Source of the DNA: Alitta virens
Lineage: Eukaryota > Annelida > Polychaeta > Phyllodocida > Nereididae
DNA: 64,000 bases
Reading direction: 5' to 3'
NCBI GenBank assembly: GCA_932294295.1
Contig: OW028585.1
Location: 24,302,313 to 24,366,312 of the forward strand
Shown here: one piece after another, positions 1 to 9,873 of the stretch
Layout: the number at the start of each line of letters is the position of its first letter
Numbering within the stretch: position 1 is the stretch's first letter
Made by a program: the position numbers and the translations under genes
Notes under the pieces: generated by a model
The model's input: the letters and a program-made list of their open reading frames with translations, nothing else
What the model was told of the DNA's origin: nothing
Databases searched by the model: none

Positions 1-184
1 GTGTATTGTATTGTATTATTGAATGTTGCGTGAATTACGCAAATAACTTGTAAAATATGAAGACTTGCATGTAAACTAGAATTGCGCCTATTTTAAAGAA
101 TGTGATACGAATATTAAGTTAAATTGTCATGTAATAAACTCTATTGTCATGTAATAAACTCTGAGTTTAGACAGAGCTCTAATG

Positions 185-344
185 TATTGACATTATCAGA
201 CTTCTAGTCATAATAATAATAATAATGATAATAATAATAAATTTATTTTAAAAGTATTAGCATCGCTGTGTTATTTTTTATTTTATTTTATTTTTTTCTG
301 TCCATCTGTTGAATCATTGATGGAAGAATCATCCAGGTCTAAAG

Positions 345-380
<36 letters not shown>
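185..380. repeat. AAT-type trinucleotide microsatellites
   Basis: Two runs of AAT/ATA repeats (about 205-240 and 344-379) sit in AT-rich DNA with no coding signal. A run of the complementary ATT type lies near 2200-2235, so the 0.5-2.16 kb coding block is bracketed by inversely oriented triplet runs. Nothing else is visible before 460. Confidence 0.8.
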
Positions 381-462
381 GGCCTTTTTATGTTGAAATT
401 CACAGGCACCTTTCTGTTTCTCAAATATAAAATGATGCAAGATAGAATCAAAGTTCAAAAAT

Positions 463-468
463 TTTATT
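463..468 (-). terminator. polyA signal AATAAA of the 350-codon gene
   Basis: The minus strand reads AATAAA here, about 78 bases past the stop codon of the ORF ending at 546. Position and orientation fit a short 3' UTR. Confidence 0.45.
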
Positions 469-545
469 ACATCATAAAGAAATAATTACAGTTTATACAC
501 GAGTGTTACATATACGAATATACTAAAACGGATGAACCCTGTAAT

Positions 546-1598
546 TTAAACGGGCGACTGTCCACTCTGCATAATTGTGGTTTTCTTTACAACTTTCTGA
601 TAGCAAGAATCGATCAGTCTACATGACTGGAGGTCTGGTGGTGAGACAACACATTTTGCTAGAATTTCCCTGGTTCTCTCAATCCCTCCGAGATACACAA
701 AAATGTCATACACATCGCTCATAAAATACAATCTTTTATGATTCAGGCAGACAGCAATACGTTCTGAAATCCGCAAGACTTCACTTTTAAGTACTTTTGA
801 AAGGGCAATGTCAATCTCTTCGCAGGTCGGGGAGTTCATCATCAAGTCAGTCCAGGAATGACAAGTTTTGTCTAGGACCTGGTTGCAGAACACCTGCTCC
901 AAAATTTCCATTTTACTGGCCCTGTGTACATCGAGTTCGATTAGGTTATATTCACACTTCTTCTCATTGTCGGGGAGTCCTGCCAGGTAGCCCTTGACGC
1001 TGTCTTCACAGTCTTTACGAGTAGGGTATAAAGTGTGAGACTTCATTCCTCTCTCCTGGACATTCCACTGATAAGCCCTGATGGTTGTAGCTTCCTCAAG
1101 ATTAGTGGGGCTTCCCTCTCCATCCTTGGGTGGTGTAATGATGACCTGATAAATATTCTCCATTGCAGCATGGAATTTTTCGTACTCTTCTTTGCGGAGA
1201 TTAATGGTCTTACTGTGGTGACATTCACTGGTATCTGTGAGTTTTTCCTGTTCAGTCTTCGGATGCAGAAAAGAAACATAGTGTAATGGTTCCTTATCAC
1301 TCCTCTGAAACTTGGTTATCATTGCAAACTGTCTCTTGGTCAAACAGACTTGGTTAGCTTCACCATTAGTCAGTGACTTGTAAAGTTCAGCAGAAGCTTC
1401 CTTCAGCTTTTCAAATGACTTCTTGGCGATGTGGACATTCCTCCATTTGGAAGTGTCACAACTGTAGCGTGACACTGTGACATAGCCCGACTTGTATTGC
1501 TGAGCTGAATGAGCAATAACTCGTGTGTGCTCTGACAGAAAGACAGTCATTCCATTGGATCCTTGAGGAGTCTGAGTGCTAAGTTGGTTGGATGCCAT
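546..1598 (-). CDS. Intronless 350-residue protein, possible PC4-like nucleic-acid-binding fold
   Basis: An uninterrupted reading frame of 350 codons begins MASNQLSTQT and ends before a nearby polyA signal. No splice sites are needed to keep it open, unusual beside the intron-rich host genes. The N-terminal half has two similar blocks, around residues 40-75 (YVTVSRY, then VHIAKKSFEKL) and around 130-150 (INLRKEEYEKF). Beta-strand-rich stretches followed by an amphipathic helix recall the PC4/p15 single-strand-binding fold; this is pattern-level inference, not a firm family assignment. The C-terminal half carries several Cys residues and no recognisable motif. A TATAAAT lies about 95 bases upstream of the ATG. 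A frameshifted membrane-protein ORF lies just upstream on the same strand. It may be a captured mobile-element or virus-derived gene, or a host retrogene. Coding status is likely; function is unknown. Confidence 0.6.
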   Translation of the reverse strand: MASNQLSTQTPQGSNGMTVFLSEHTRVIAHSAQQYKSGYVTVSRYSCDTSKWRNVHIAKKSFEKLKEASAELYKSLTNGEANQVCLTKRQFAMITKFQRSDKEPLHYVSFLHPKTEQEKLTDTSECHHSKTINLRKEEYEKFHAAMENIYQVIITPPKDGEGSPTNLEEATTIRAYQWNVQERGMKSHTLYPTRKDCEDSVKGYLAGLPDNEKKCEYNLIELDVHRASKMEILEQVFCNQVLDKTCHSWTDLMMNSPTCEEIDIALSKVLKSEVLRISERIAVCLNHKRLYFMSDVYDIFVYLGGIERTREILAKCVVSPPDLQSCRLIDSCYQKVVKKTTIMQSGQSPV

Positions 1599-1690
1599 GC
1601 TGTGGATGGAGAGCTGGTTCTGGGTGAGTGTATAGATAGGTTATATCTTCAAATCTTCAAGAGAATACTGACTGCTGACAGAGACACCTT

Positions 1691-1697
1691 ATTTATA
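1691..1697 (-). promoter_or_regulatory. TATA box upstream of the 350-codon ORF
   Basis: The minus strand reads TATAAAT about 95 bases before the ATG at 1598. Spacing suits a core promoter with a short 5' UTR. It is the only cue to transcription start and is not proof of use. Confidence 0.4.
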
Positions 1698-1813
1698 CAA
1701 CATGTAGAGTATTCTCGGAGCTGTAGGGCATATCTTGGCCACTAGTCCTTTCGCTGAGAACTTTGACCAATAACATGACAGAATGAGAGCTATAAGCCTC
1801 GAGGGCTCTGTAG

Positions 1814-2157
1814 TCAGCTCCTCCTCCTCTTGGACAAGGTGGGAGCCGGCAGCATTATTCCCATTGATGAGGACAGAAGAGCAGTCCAAAGATTACTGTC
1901 TCCATTACCAAGAGAAAATTGACTATACATGTGATGATGACGATATAGAGAATTACAACTTGACAAATAAAAATCACTTCATTTTTTGGTATAGTTCTAC
2001 CAAATATCTTCCACTGACTACCACTGCTCCTAGTAGAACTAATGTCTGCATTACTGGAAATTATTGCATCATGAAGATCATGGCTAGCATTTTCATTTTT
2101 AACATCTGAAATAATAACTTCTGGTATAAATTCTTCTGAGACATCCGCTCCCTCCAT
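1814..2157 (-). pseudogene. Frameshifted small single-pass membrane protein gene
   Basis: The reading frame opens at 2157 with an acidic N-terminal half, then a basic stretch (WKIFGRTIPK) and one hydrophobic helix rich in Ile and Val. The frame is lost by one base inside a T run near 1920. In the neighbouring frame a plausible continuation runs to a stop at 1814, with features (a short Gly/Asn/Asp turn, then Leu/Ser-rich stretch) that resemble a family of small membrane proteins I recall from invertebrate mobile elements. That recollection cannot be checked here. Same strand as, and immediately upstream of, the 350-codon intronless gene. One single-base lesion suggests recent decay, a sequencing error or recoding. 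Confidence 0.5.
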
Positions 2158-2194
2158 ATCCTCAATGTTAACTGAAATGATTGGGTAATAACGC

Positions 2195-2235
2195 GTATTC
2201 TTATTGTTATTATTATTATTATTATTATTATTGAT
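2195..2235. repeat. ATT microsatellite
   Basis: Uninterrupted ATT units mark the right edge of the intronless gene block. DNA from 2236 to 2510 shows no gene; it holds GC-richer, degenerate repeat-like sequence. Confidence 0.8.
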
Positions 2236-2510
2236 ATTTAGTCTTTCATTAAACTAAATGTTCACTAAATGTCAATGCCAGAGGGGGTGAAAGTCCATTT
2301 ACATTTGGCTGTAGCCGCGGGGCTATGACGTTTTTTAAACGACAGTACACATGTACTTAATGCCCAGGGGGGCACACAAGATCTGAACCTAATAGCCGCA
2401 GGCACCTGTAGGGATCCTTTGATCTCATAGCCTCAGGGGGCGGCATCCCTTTGAACCTATAAGATAGCTTCTGTAGTTAAGCCCCTGTCACACTGGGCTG
2501 TTTTAGCCGG

Positions 2511-2657
2511 GTTCTACGGTTGACTTGGCGGGTTCTATGGGTGACTCGGCGGGTTCTACGGGTGACTCGGCAGGTTCTACGGGTGACCCAGCGGGTTTTA
2601 CGGGTGACTCGCCGAGTTGTAGGAGTAAGCCGGCGGGTAGTAGGAGTAACTCGACGG
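2511..2657. repeat. 21-bp minisatellite, seven units
   Basis: Seven consecutive 21-base units of the pattern GTTCTACGGGTGACTCGGCGG can be laid end to end. The first five are close to consensus and the last two more diverged (GTTGTAGGAGTAAGCC and GTAGTAGGAGTAACTC variants). Because 21 is a multiple of 3 it stays open in some frames, but there is no flanking ORF, so coding is unlikely. It is much GC-richer than its surroundings. Confidence 0.9.
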
Positions 2658-2890
2658 CTTCCAGGAGTATACTTTAAAAGGCTGTTGCTCCCCTAATATT
2701 AGTCCGATTTTTGTCAAATAAAGACTGAATTGTAGTATTGTTTATACTGATTCCATACGTGTTTTTGGATTGAAAATATACTAAATATTAAGCGAGTTAT
2801 TCGTCTGAGAAGGTAGCTAGGTTGGCGGAGGCAAACAGTGGTGCTCTCGCAGACGTCCGTGCCGGGACTGTATCAAAGGCTGCTGCTCGT

Positions 2891-3860
2891 CTAATATTTG
2901 GGCACAACATTGTTTCTCAATGATCCATGGAATGTCCAGGATGAACTGAACAGGTCTTTGCATATGAACTGGGCAGCTTTTGCCAGGTACCCAGCGGAAG
3001 TATCATAGGTGCATGCTTGTTTCAATGCACTTCCAACTCTTTCATCAACTGTAAGCAATATGTCTCTACCCTCAGAATGAGAACACAGTTGTGGTACTGC
3101 TGCCAGTAATATCTCTTTCAGTCTTGTGCTGTGAACTCGATAATTGACATCAATTCCCATTTGGTTTAGTCGAACGGCATACAGCTTCACCAAGTCTGAC
3201 AATTTGAATTCAGGTACTGCTTCATTTTAAATAGCTTCCTCAAGGTAGGCAACTAACTCAGAAAAAGCTACACTTTCCATCTTTTCATTTTCACCAGTTT
3301 CTTTGTCCTTTCCATCACTTATTTTGCGATGTTTGTTGTACAATCAACGAGACAGCATCTGTGGTATTTGGCTTCAATTGCCATCATAATAATCTCCACC
3401 TGCAAGACAGGCTAACAATTTCGTGTCTTCCAAGTCAATAGCACACTGGCGAACTTTTGAATCAATTTCATATGTTGCAGCATTATGCAATCCCTCAGTA
3501 CCACCTGGTTTGTCACAAAAGAAACACACACTTTCTGGAACCACAAATTTCCTGTCGCGCGAGTGTGATTTGATACCAGATGTACTTTGTGGGTCATCTT
3601 TGGATATTCTTTTGAGCATGCATTTTATCTCAGACTTGCTGCATTTAACACGACATGTTTTATGCTACACAGCTTTATTTTTCTTCAGGGTCTGCTCTAT
3701 ACCAGATCCATCATCATTTCCTATTGACTGGAATTCAGAGATACTTTCTGCTAAAATGGTGTACCCAATGCCGCTTGCTTTCTGTACATTTTTGCTGGAG
3801 TCCAACAATGGTTCATTGGTATTCTGCTGGCAAAAAAACACAAAGTCTCCAGTTAGTGTC
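2891..3860 (-). pseudogene. Broken zinc-cluster protein gene of a repetitive invertebrate family
   Basis: Read on the minus strand, successive segments form one ancestral protein. First comes a segment with GSGIEQTLKKNKAV, then a stop in place of Trp before HKTCRVKCSKSE. Next is a Cys-rich segment with CFFCDKPGG, then, after a frameshift, EAKYHRCCL, then AFSELVAYLEE, then KLSDLVKLYAVRLNQMGID. I recognise this order (a Trp-His-Lys-x-Cys motif, a CxxC pair, an EAKYH motif) from uncharacterised proteins repeated many times in cnidarian, mollusc and deuterostome genomes, probably carried by a mobile element. At least two in-frame stops and two frameshifts make it dead. The Cys/His pairs suggest two metal-binding sites; function is unknown. 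Confidence 0.65.
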
Positions 3861-3993
3861 CAATAACGTGAACCTCTTTGACATCTTGTACGTTTATCAA
3901 TTTCTGACACTAAATAAGCAAACTGCCACCACCTCATCGAAAACAATCATGCACCTGAAAGATGTGAATGATTACAAAAATGAATCAACATAG

Positions 3994-5764
3994 ATAGTAT
4001 TCATTTGCACACGGAAATGTCTGAGCAAACTTGTTAAAATGAAGTTCATTCATCATATACCACTTCGTAGTTGGATGACAAAGCAATGGGATCAGCAAAC
4101 TAATGTAAAGAACAACTGTCAAAGTTTCATGAGAACTAAAAAGTGGTCATAGATTAATAAACACTGTTGACAACATTATTTACCATTTTGAGGGCAATGC
4201 CACAAGCCCACCACAACAATCAATGCAAAAGCACTAGCTACATTGTACACAGCAACCAATCACCCACCTGCAAAATAATTGAATGATCAGTCTCATGACG
4301 CTGATTGTTTTACTTACTGTTTCACATAATGACCAGTGCAGCTACAGTACCAGCTCAAAATCTCACCAAGACTTTTGTTTTGAAAAAATATGATACATAT
4401 TAAATAGTTCACAAGAATCTATGTTCAATAGCAAGAATAATTTCGCTTCCAAATCCATGATTTGCATGTAAGAACACCAATACTCAGTTGTTTTCATACT
4501 TTTTGCTGCAAATGGCCTAATATTGTAAGAAATAATTTTTTTGACATGATAATGGATTTATTAGCCCAAAAAATGTATAAATGCATGTTAAAATCAAGTC
4601 TCTATGTTCATTATAGCCTGAGTTATTGGAAAAAGCGATTTGGCGGCCATCTTGGACGCCATCTTGAATATCTCATGACCAGGGCTTCGGTCAGCTTGCT
4701 TCTGTAGCCAGAGTCGTTCTAAATCATTTAGAGTACCCCTCTGCCAAATTTCATGCTTTTATCACAAAATGCACAATCCCTTGTAATTCTTAACTTAGCA
4801 GCCCCACTACATCAACTATAGTCGCCACGGTATTTTCACAGCCGTAAGAGTTTCGTCCTTATTTGGAAATAGCAACGTCTTGAGCTACCAACGGTCCTAT
4901 CTTTCTGATGATCATTTTATGAGATCTGTAAAGTCAGCTAGCTGGCGCTGGCTATCTACTTGAGAATTTTTTTTTTTTAAACTCATTGCTCATGTCTTCA
5001 TTACACTCCTTTCAGATCTGTGTGACAAACCCCCTGGCATATATTTCTACGACACGGTGACACAGTTTAAACTTTTTTTTAATTATAATAATGACTTACT
5101 ATACAATTTGGTATTAAGATATTTTACTTACTGACACAGAAAAAAAACACGAATTTCATCGTGCTTTCCAGCTTTCAAATTTGAGATCTTATTATTATAT
5201 TGTGGGGAGGATGGCATAGTTGTCTCTATGCCATATGGCCTTTTCACGTGTAGTGGTAGCATTGTAGACTTGGAAAAGAAACTCTGGACAGATGATATGT
5301 GAATGAAGCATTCCCATTGGCTTAGACAGTCCCTCAGCCTATGGAAGTCCTGGATTCACGTGATATCATCTGGTGCAGTGGTGGTTTATTTCCATGTCAA
5401 TGAAATCAGATGTAATTGCATACAAATTTTCCTAAATTAATTTTTTCCTTTACAAATCAAATGCTATCCACTGCACGTCTCATCATCACCAGGCCTGTAA
5501 AATTGATACAACACTACAGTGCAATAAAATACAATAAAATTCAATTTTAGTCTTTTTTAAAAGTTAAGGTTTCGACAACATGTGGCAATGAATATATAAA
5601 ATAGGTCATAAACCTTGTTTTTCATGTTAGATATCTATAGTTTGAAAAAATCAATAAGAGGCAAATTTAGGCTGTATTTTTATGTTATGATCAGTAAATA
5701 ACATGATTTAGGAAATAGACTTATCGATTCTATGATAAAAAATACCACATCTTTTCTATCATAA
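3994..5764. other. Non-coding, repeat-like DNA upstream of the sulfotransferase gene
   Basis: No supported gene. Around 4640-4665 is a sequence with tandem GCCATCTTG motifs, related to the GGCCATCTTG motif inside the palindromic element at 35.5-36.4 kb. Around 5212-5236 is a short hairpin (GGCATAG, loop, CTATGCC). The sulfotransferase promoter should lie before 5765, but I see no clear TATA or initiator. Confidence 0.5.
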
Positions 5765-8513
5765 ATGGAAGTTAAACGTTTCTTTGTACTAGGGACCATT
5801 GTTATAACTGTCATGAGTTATGGATATGGCCTGATAAGTCGAATAAAGCAACATGGTCAAACATCAAGATTGGCCAAGCAGCCATTGTTTCAAAGGCACA
5901 CTGAAATGAAGAAGAAGAGGTTTCCTGCTGCACTTATAATCGGTGGAGAGAAGTGTGGTACAGCTAAGGAGATTTTGTGAATTTTAAGCAATGGGGAGAA
6001 AAAGTAACAGAGCCTACAGGGGGCACTACTACAGTAGTAAATAAAAAGACAATAAGATGATGTCACCACATGGATGACGTCACAATATAGATGAGGTCAT
6101 CAAACAATAATAATTATCTACTACGTGTCAGTGACCTCTTGTACTTTTTCTCCCCATAGCTAGTACCGACTGAATGGACCAACATGGCACCTCAATAAGA
6201 TTGTTCGTCCAAATCTTTAGTCCATTTATAAGAAACCCTACACTAGTGAAAGTAACAAAAACACATAAATTTAGATAGAACAAATTTCACTTCTCAGAGA
6301 CTATGATAATACTTAAATTGACTATGTGTGTGTGTGTGATTTGGGCTTTACGTCCTGTATTTCTGCACCGGATGGGCTAATTAGGACAGGCAGGGACCAT
6401 GGCAACGAGATGAAGGATGAAACAGCCATCCACTTAAATTGACAATAAAATTATTGACTGGATCTATTATTGGTTACATGATCTCTAGAGATAATTTATC
6501 AAGACCAATACATCACGAGTCAATTGTAAATGTTATTGAAACAGTTACGGGCTTCACCTAGTATAGTCTTTCGTTACTTTGCCATGTAATGTATTATTGC
6601 ATCGAGTCATTTCATGACATATTACTTTGGAGGGTGAACTTTACACTGTGATTTTTGAATCACCAATGTCTTTTAAAGAACGACACCTATGATTCGGGCA
6701 TTGCGATTCTTTTGCTGTTGAGTGTGTATGATATAGATGTCATATAATGATGCTATCCAACTATTATTACAATGTAATCGATGAATTTACCTTCAGGAGA
6801 ATTTTAAAATATCAATGCCATAATTTTCGGCGACATCTCATCTTCGTCGTCTTTTCGTCGTCGACGTCTTCGTTTGTGGCTGAGGTGTCATATGACCCGT
6901 GTGAGTCATTTGACAAGTGTCCAGTAACTCGGTTACATAAGTTTACCTCAGAGTTGTGAATGGATGACGCTCATCATGACATTTGCCTCACCGTTCGAGA
7001 ATCTCACGTGAAGAAAAACTCCTAGGGTATCCTTTGCACATGCGTGAGATGGTAATATAAAAACGTCCAGTAATCTGACAAATCGTGCTGGTGCTGTCGC
7101 CTGCCACTGGATTTGTGGTGGGTGCTGCCACCTAGCTCCTGCCAGCTTGAACATACCATTACTTCAGACATGATTTGTGTGTGTGTGTGTGTTATTGTTT
7201 AACGCCTCATCAGCACCTGAGTGGGCTATGTAGAGGCTCTCTAGGTTAAGATTGATTATCTATATTTGGTAGTTGTTAGGGGCCGGCACCGACAACTCTG
7301 ACATACCGGTGCCGGTTCATTGACTTAAAGGTGTAAATGCATAAGTCTTGAATGTCCTATGAGGCATCTGTGATATATTCCTTGATCTTTGCGAGTATTG
7401 AACCTACTAGGTATTTTATTTTGAATGCAAGGTAAGATTGAATGCAACTTGTTGTAATTACATTTATTCCATTGTCTTTGCTAGCAAGACATGATAAAAG
7501 ATTGTATAGTCATTTTAAAATTAGTGTATGGGGTAGTAAAATCAGTTATCTCTTTTGTAAGAGCCCTTTTTGCTGCCAGGTCTGCTTTTTCATTCCCTTC
7601 AATGCCAGCATGTCCAGGAATCCAGCAGAATACAATGTCTTTGTATTCGTGAAGATGAAAATACTTCATAAGAAAATCTAAGATCCCAGGGTTATCAAGT
7701 TGTTTATTTTGGATTGCTTGAAGAGCAGATTTGGAATCAGAACAGATAACATAATGATTTGATTCTGAGTACTCGATGTTATTTGTGTTTTGGTATTTTG
7801 CAGGTACCTTTAAAAAGTTTTTGATGAGAAACCCAAAGATTGTTACTGTGTCCGGTGAAGGATGTTATTTCAACCTCAAGTTCGACAGAGGGGATGAATG
7901 GTACCGTGCTAGAATGCCAGTCAGCTCTGCAGATCAAATTACGATTGATAAATGCCCTGGCTACTTAATCCATCCTGATGCTGTGCACAGAATCCATGCA
8001 TGGAATGCTTCCATGAAAATAATATTCCTAAGTTGCAATCCCGTACATCGGTTAATATCAGATTATGTACACGAGTCGCTATATGGTAAAAATCGTAACT
8101 TTACAGAAACAGTTTTTGATGGAAAAGGACGAGTGAATGAGTCATATGGCCCTGTTCAACAAGGGATGTATGCAAAAAACTTGAAACGATATTACTCATT
8201 ATTTCCAAGATCACAGATACTTATTCTAGATGGACAGAATTTTTTGCAAAATCCTGCAGAAGAGTTGAACGAAGCGGAAATGTTTCTTGGACTTGACCCA
8301 GTCATCACGAATGAACATTTCATTTTTAGTGAGGAAAAAGGATTCTACTGTGAGAATAACTCGGAGATTCCTCAATGTATGGGTAAGCACAAGGGTCGGC
8401 CGCACCCATATGTGTCTCCGGAACAATTAAAAGTCATTGGCAAATTTTATGAACCACACAATAATAAGTTTTTCAAATTGACTGGCATACAATACAAATG
8501 GGACCCAGTGTAG
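5765..8513 (+). CDS. Heparan sulfate 3-O-sulfotransferase-like enzyme, two exons
   Basis: Exons 5765-5957 and 7804-8513 (GTACAG donor, AG acceptor, split Gly codon) give 300 residues, the usual size of HS3ST1-like enzymes. Such enzymes move sulfate from PAPS to glucosamine of heparan sulfate in the Golgi lumen. A short cytosolic tail and signal-anchor helix (about 6-25) come first. The PAPS 5'-phosphosulfate loop follows (LIIGGEKCGT, Lys63), formed exactly across the splice junction. Glu83 in SGEGCYF aligns with the family's catalytic Glu, and Lys114 in DKCPGY with its conserved Lys. Near the C-terminus are the Cys pair after KGFYC and the KGRPHP motif. Odd: the usual Arg-Asp-Pro 3'-phosphate motif reads CNP (142-144), though Ser150 of LISDY is kept. 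The intron holds a MITE, two SINEs and a LINE RNase H fragment. The family call is firm; the exact isoform is not. Confidence 0.88.
5991..6157. mobile_element. MITE with ATGGGGAGAAAAAGTA inverted ends
   Basis: The left end ATGGGGAGAAAAAGTA and the right end TACTTTTTCTCCCCAT are inverted repeats about 167 bases apart, with a central TGATGTCACC/GATGACGTCAC region. It sits 33 bases after the splice donor of the sulfotransferase exon 1. No coding potential. Confidence 0.75.
6323..6431 (-). mobile_element. tRNA-headed SINE, 5'-truncated copy
   Basis: The tail and body of the SINE family seen at 9874-10062, reading from a GT-rich tail through GGGCTTTACGTCCTG to AACAGCCATCC. It is flanked by the perfect 12-base target duplication ACTTAAATTGAC (6311-6322 and 6432-6443). 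It lies within the sulfotransferase intron and lacks the tRNA-like head. Confidence 0.85.
7178..7330. mobile_element. Second SINE-like repeat family, copy 1
   Basis: A GT-run followed by TTATTGTTTAACGCCTCATC, GTGGGCTATGTAGA and a GGTGCCGGTTCATTGAC end. The core matches, in reverse orientation, the repeat at 13457-13556 inserted in the gypsy element. No clear A/B box was found, so the promoter type is unknown. Confidence 0.65.
7482..7779 (-). pseudogene. RNase H fragment of a non-LTR retrotransposon
   Basis: The minus strand encodes a partial RNase H domain: a segment with ICSDSKSALQAIQN, then VFCWIPGHAGIEGNEKADL. Asp in SDSKSAL and the HAGIEGNEKAD block are hallmarks of the RNase H found in I, R1 and related LINE clades. 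There is no reverse transcriptase nearby and a frame break separates the two halves. It lies in the sulfotransferase intron, immediately before the exon 2 acceptor, and is a dead fragment. Confidence 0.8.
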
Positions 8514-8771
8514 TGAAAAAGGAAAAAATAGATTCATGATGTTATACACTGCGTGCACAATTATTATGCAAGTCGTTATTTTGAGGATATTTTAGCTATA
8601 AAGTGTCAGTGTGACTCGAAATCATTTTTATTACTTGTTAAAGGTGTATGGACATAATCTGTAAATATTGTTGCTATTATATATAAAAAGGGATTCCCTA
8701 TACAGTGAATATTTGGTCAAACTTAGGTGTGCATAATTATTATGCAGGTATGTGTTGAATCATAAATGACC

Positions 8772-8777
8772 AATAAA
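8772..8777 (+). terminator. Candidate polyA signal for the sulfotransferase gene
   Basis: AATAAA 260 bases past the stop codon, followed by T/G-rich sequence. It lies within the inverted-repeat element, so the transcript end may be supplied by the insertion. Confidence 0.45.
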
Positions 8778-9873
8778 GTTTGATGAACATTGGAATAAAT
8801 GATTGAATATTGCAAAAATACATATTAGAAGAGCAGAACAAACAAACATTTTAGTCATGCATGTAACTCGAGTTTATGTAACATAATTTTATGGTGTGAT
8901 ATACAAATAATTTTGTATCATTTTCAAAATATTAATCCCATCCATCCACAAATTCCACTCTAATGTTCCAAGAGCCTTTTTAGTAATTTTTCCAATTATT
9001 TGTAGCATTTTAAAAGACGAGGCATGCTATTTTGGTGATCACTCAACACAATTCCAAGAATCAAATTGATCAGATTCGACTATTTAATGATATTATACAT
9101 AAATGAAAGGTAAATCAACACAATGAAGTAGATTAATGGATCTGTAGTGCAGGAGTCAATAAGTATAAAATAAACAAAAAATTGCCTCTGCTTATGAATT
9201 TCAGTAAGGTGGGGAAATTGGTTTATTCCAACAATTTCTTGTGCAACCATTTGTGGATTGTGATAGCAGAGTTCACTTAAAACATTCAAAAAGTCAATGC
9301 TGCTGTTTCAGACAAAAACATATGAACTAATTGATCTGAAATAACATAAGTTGACATGACCTATATTTAGGGGATTACTTTCAAATAAAACATATTCTTG
9401 CCACTGCTTGTGTAGCCAGAAAAACTTCTAAATATCTGTAAATCATAGCATAGGCTCATTTTTGTAAATGATTACTCCAAGGTGACAAGCAAAACACCCA
9501 TAAAAGGTCTGAAATTTGTCAAAGAGGCGTTTTCTTCCGAAAGGCGGCGCTACGATCCAGTGCGAAGCACCAGCCTTTCTGATAACTGATTTGCTGCTCC
9601 CCTGAAATCGGGGAGGGAAATGCTTTCGCGCGTCTGCACACAAAGATGTGCGATTACTACGCCTTATTTCTTTCTTCCAAGAAGCCACTTGCTGTGAAAC
9701 TGGTTCAGATGCTTTCTTTTGACTTAAATTCTACTAACATCATGAAATTAAACAACTTTACCGTGGAATTCAACCAACTGCAGAAGGTACTATTTTCATG
9801 AACGTCACTGAACAAGCGTGTTAACGACGTTGGGACGCCTATTAAACGATCATTTTTTTACCTTATCCCTTGA

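Noticed and set aside
1035..1300. Plus- and minus-strand ORFs of 83-85 codons inside the 350-codon gene
   Set aside because: They are other-frame shadows of the longer minus-strand gene and lack recognisable motifs.
2511..2657. CRISPR array
   Set aside because: Units are contiguous with no spacers; the 21-base repeat is a minisatellite in eukaryotic DNA.
9443..9688. 81-codon minus ORF as a host gene
   Set aside because: No known domain, no splice support, and it lies inside an inverted-repeat element; at most a transposon remnant.
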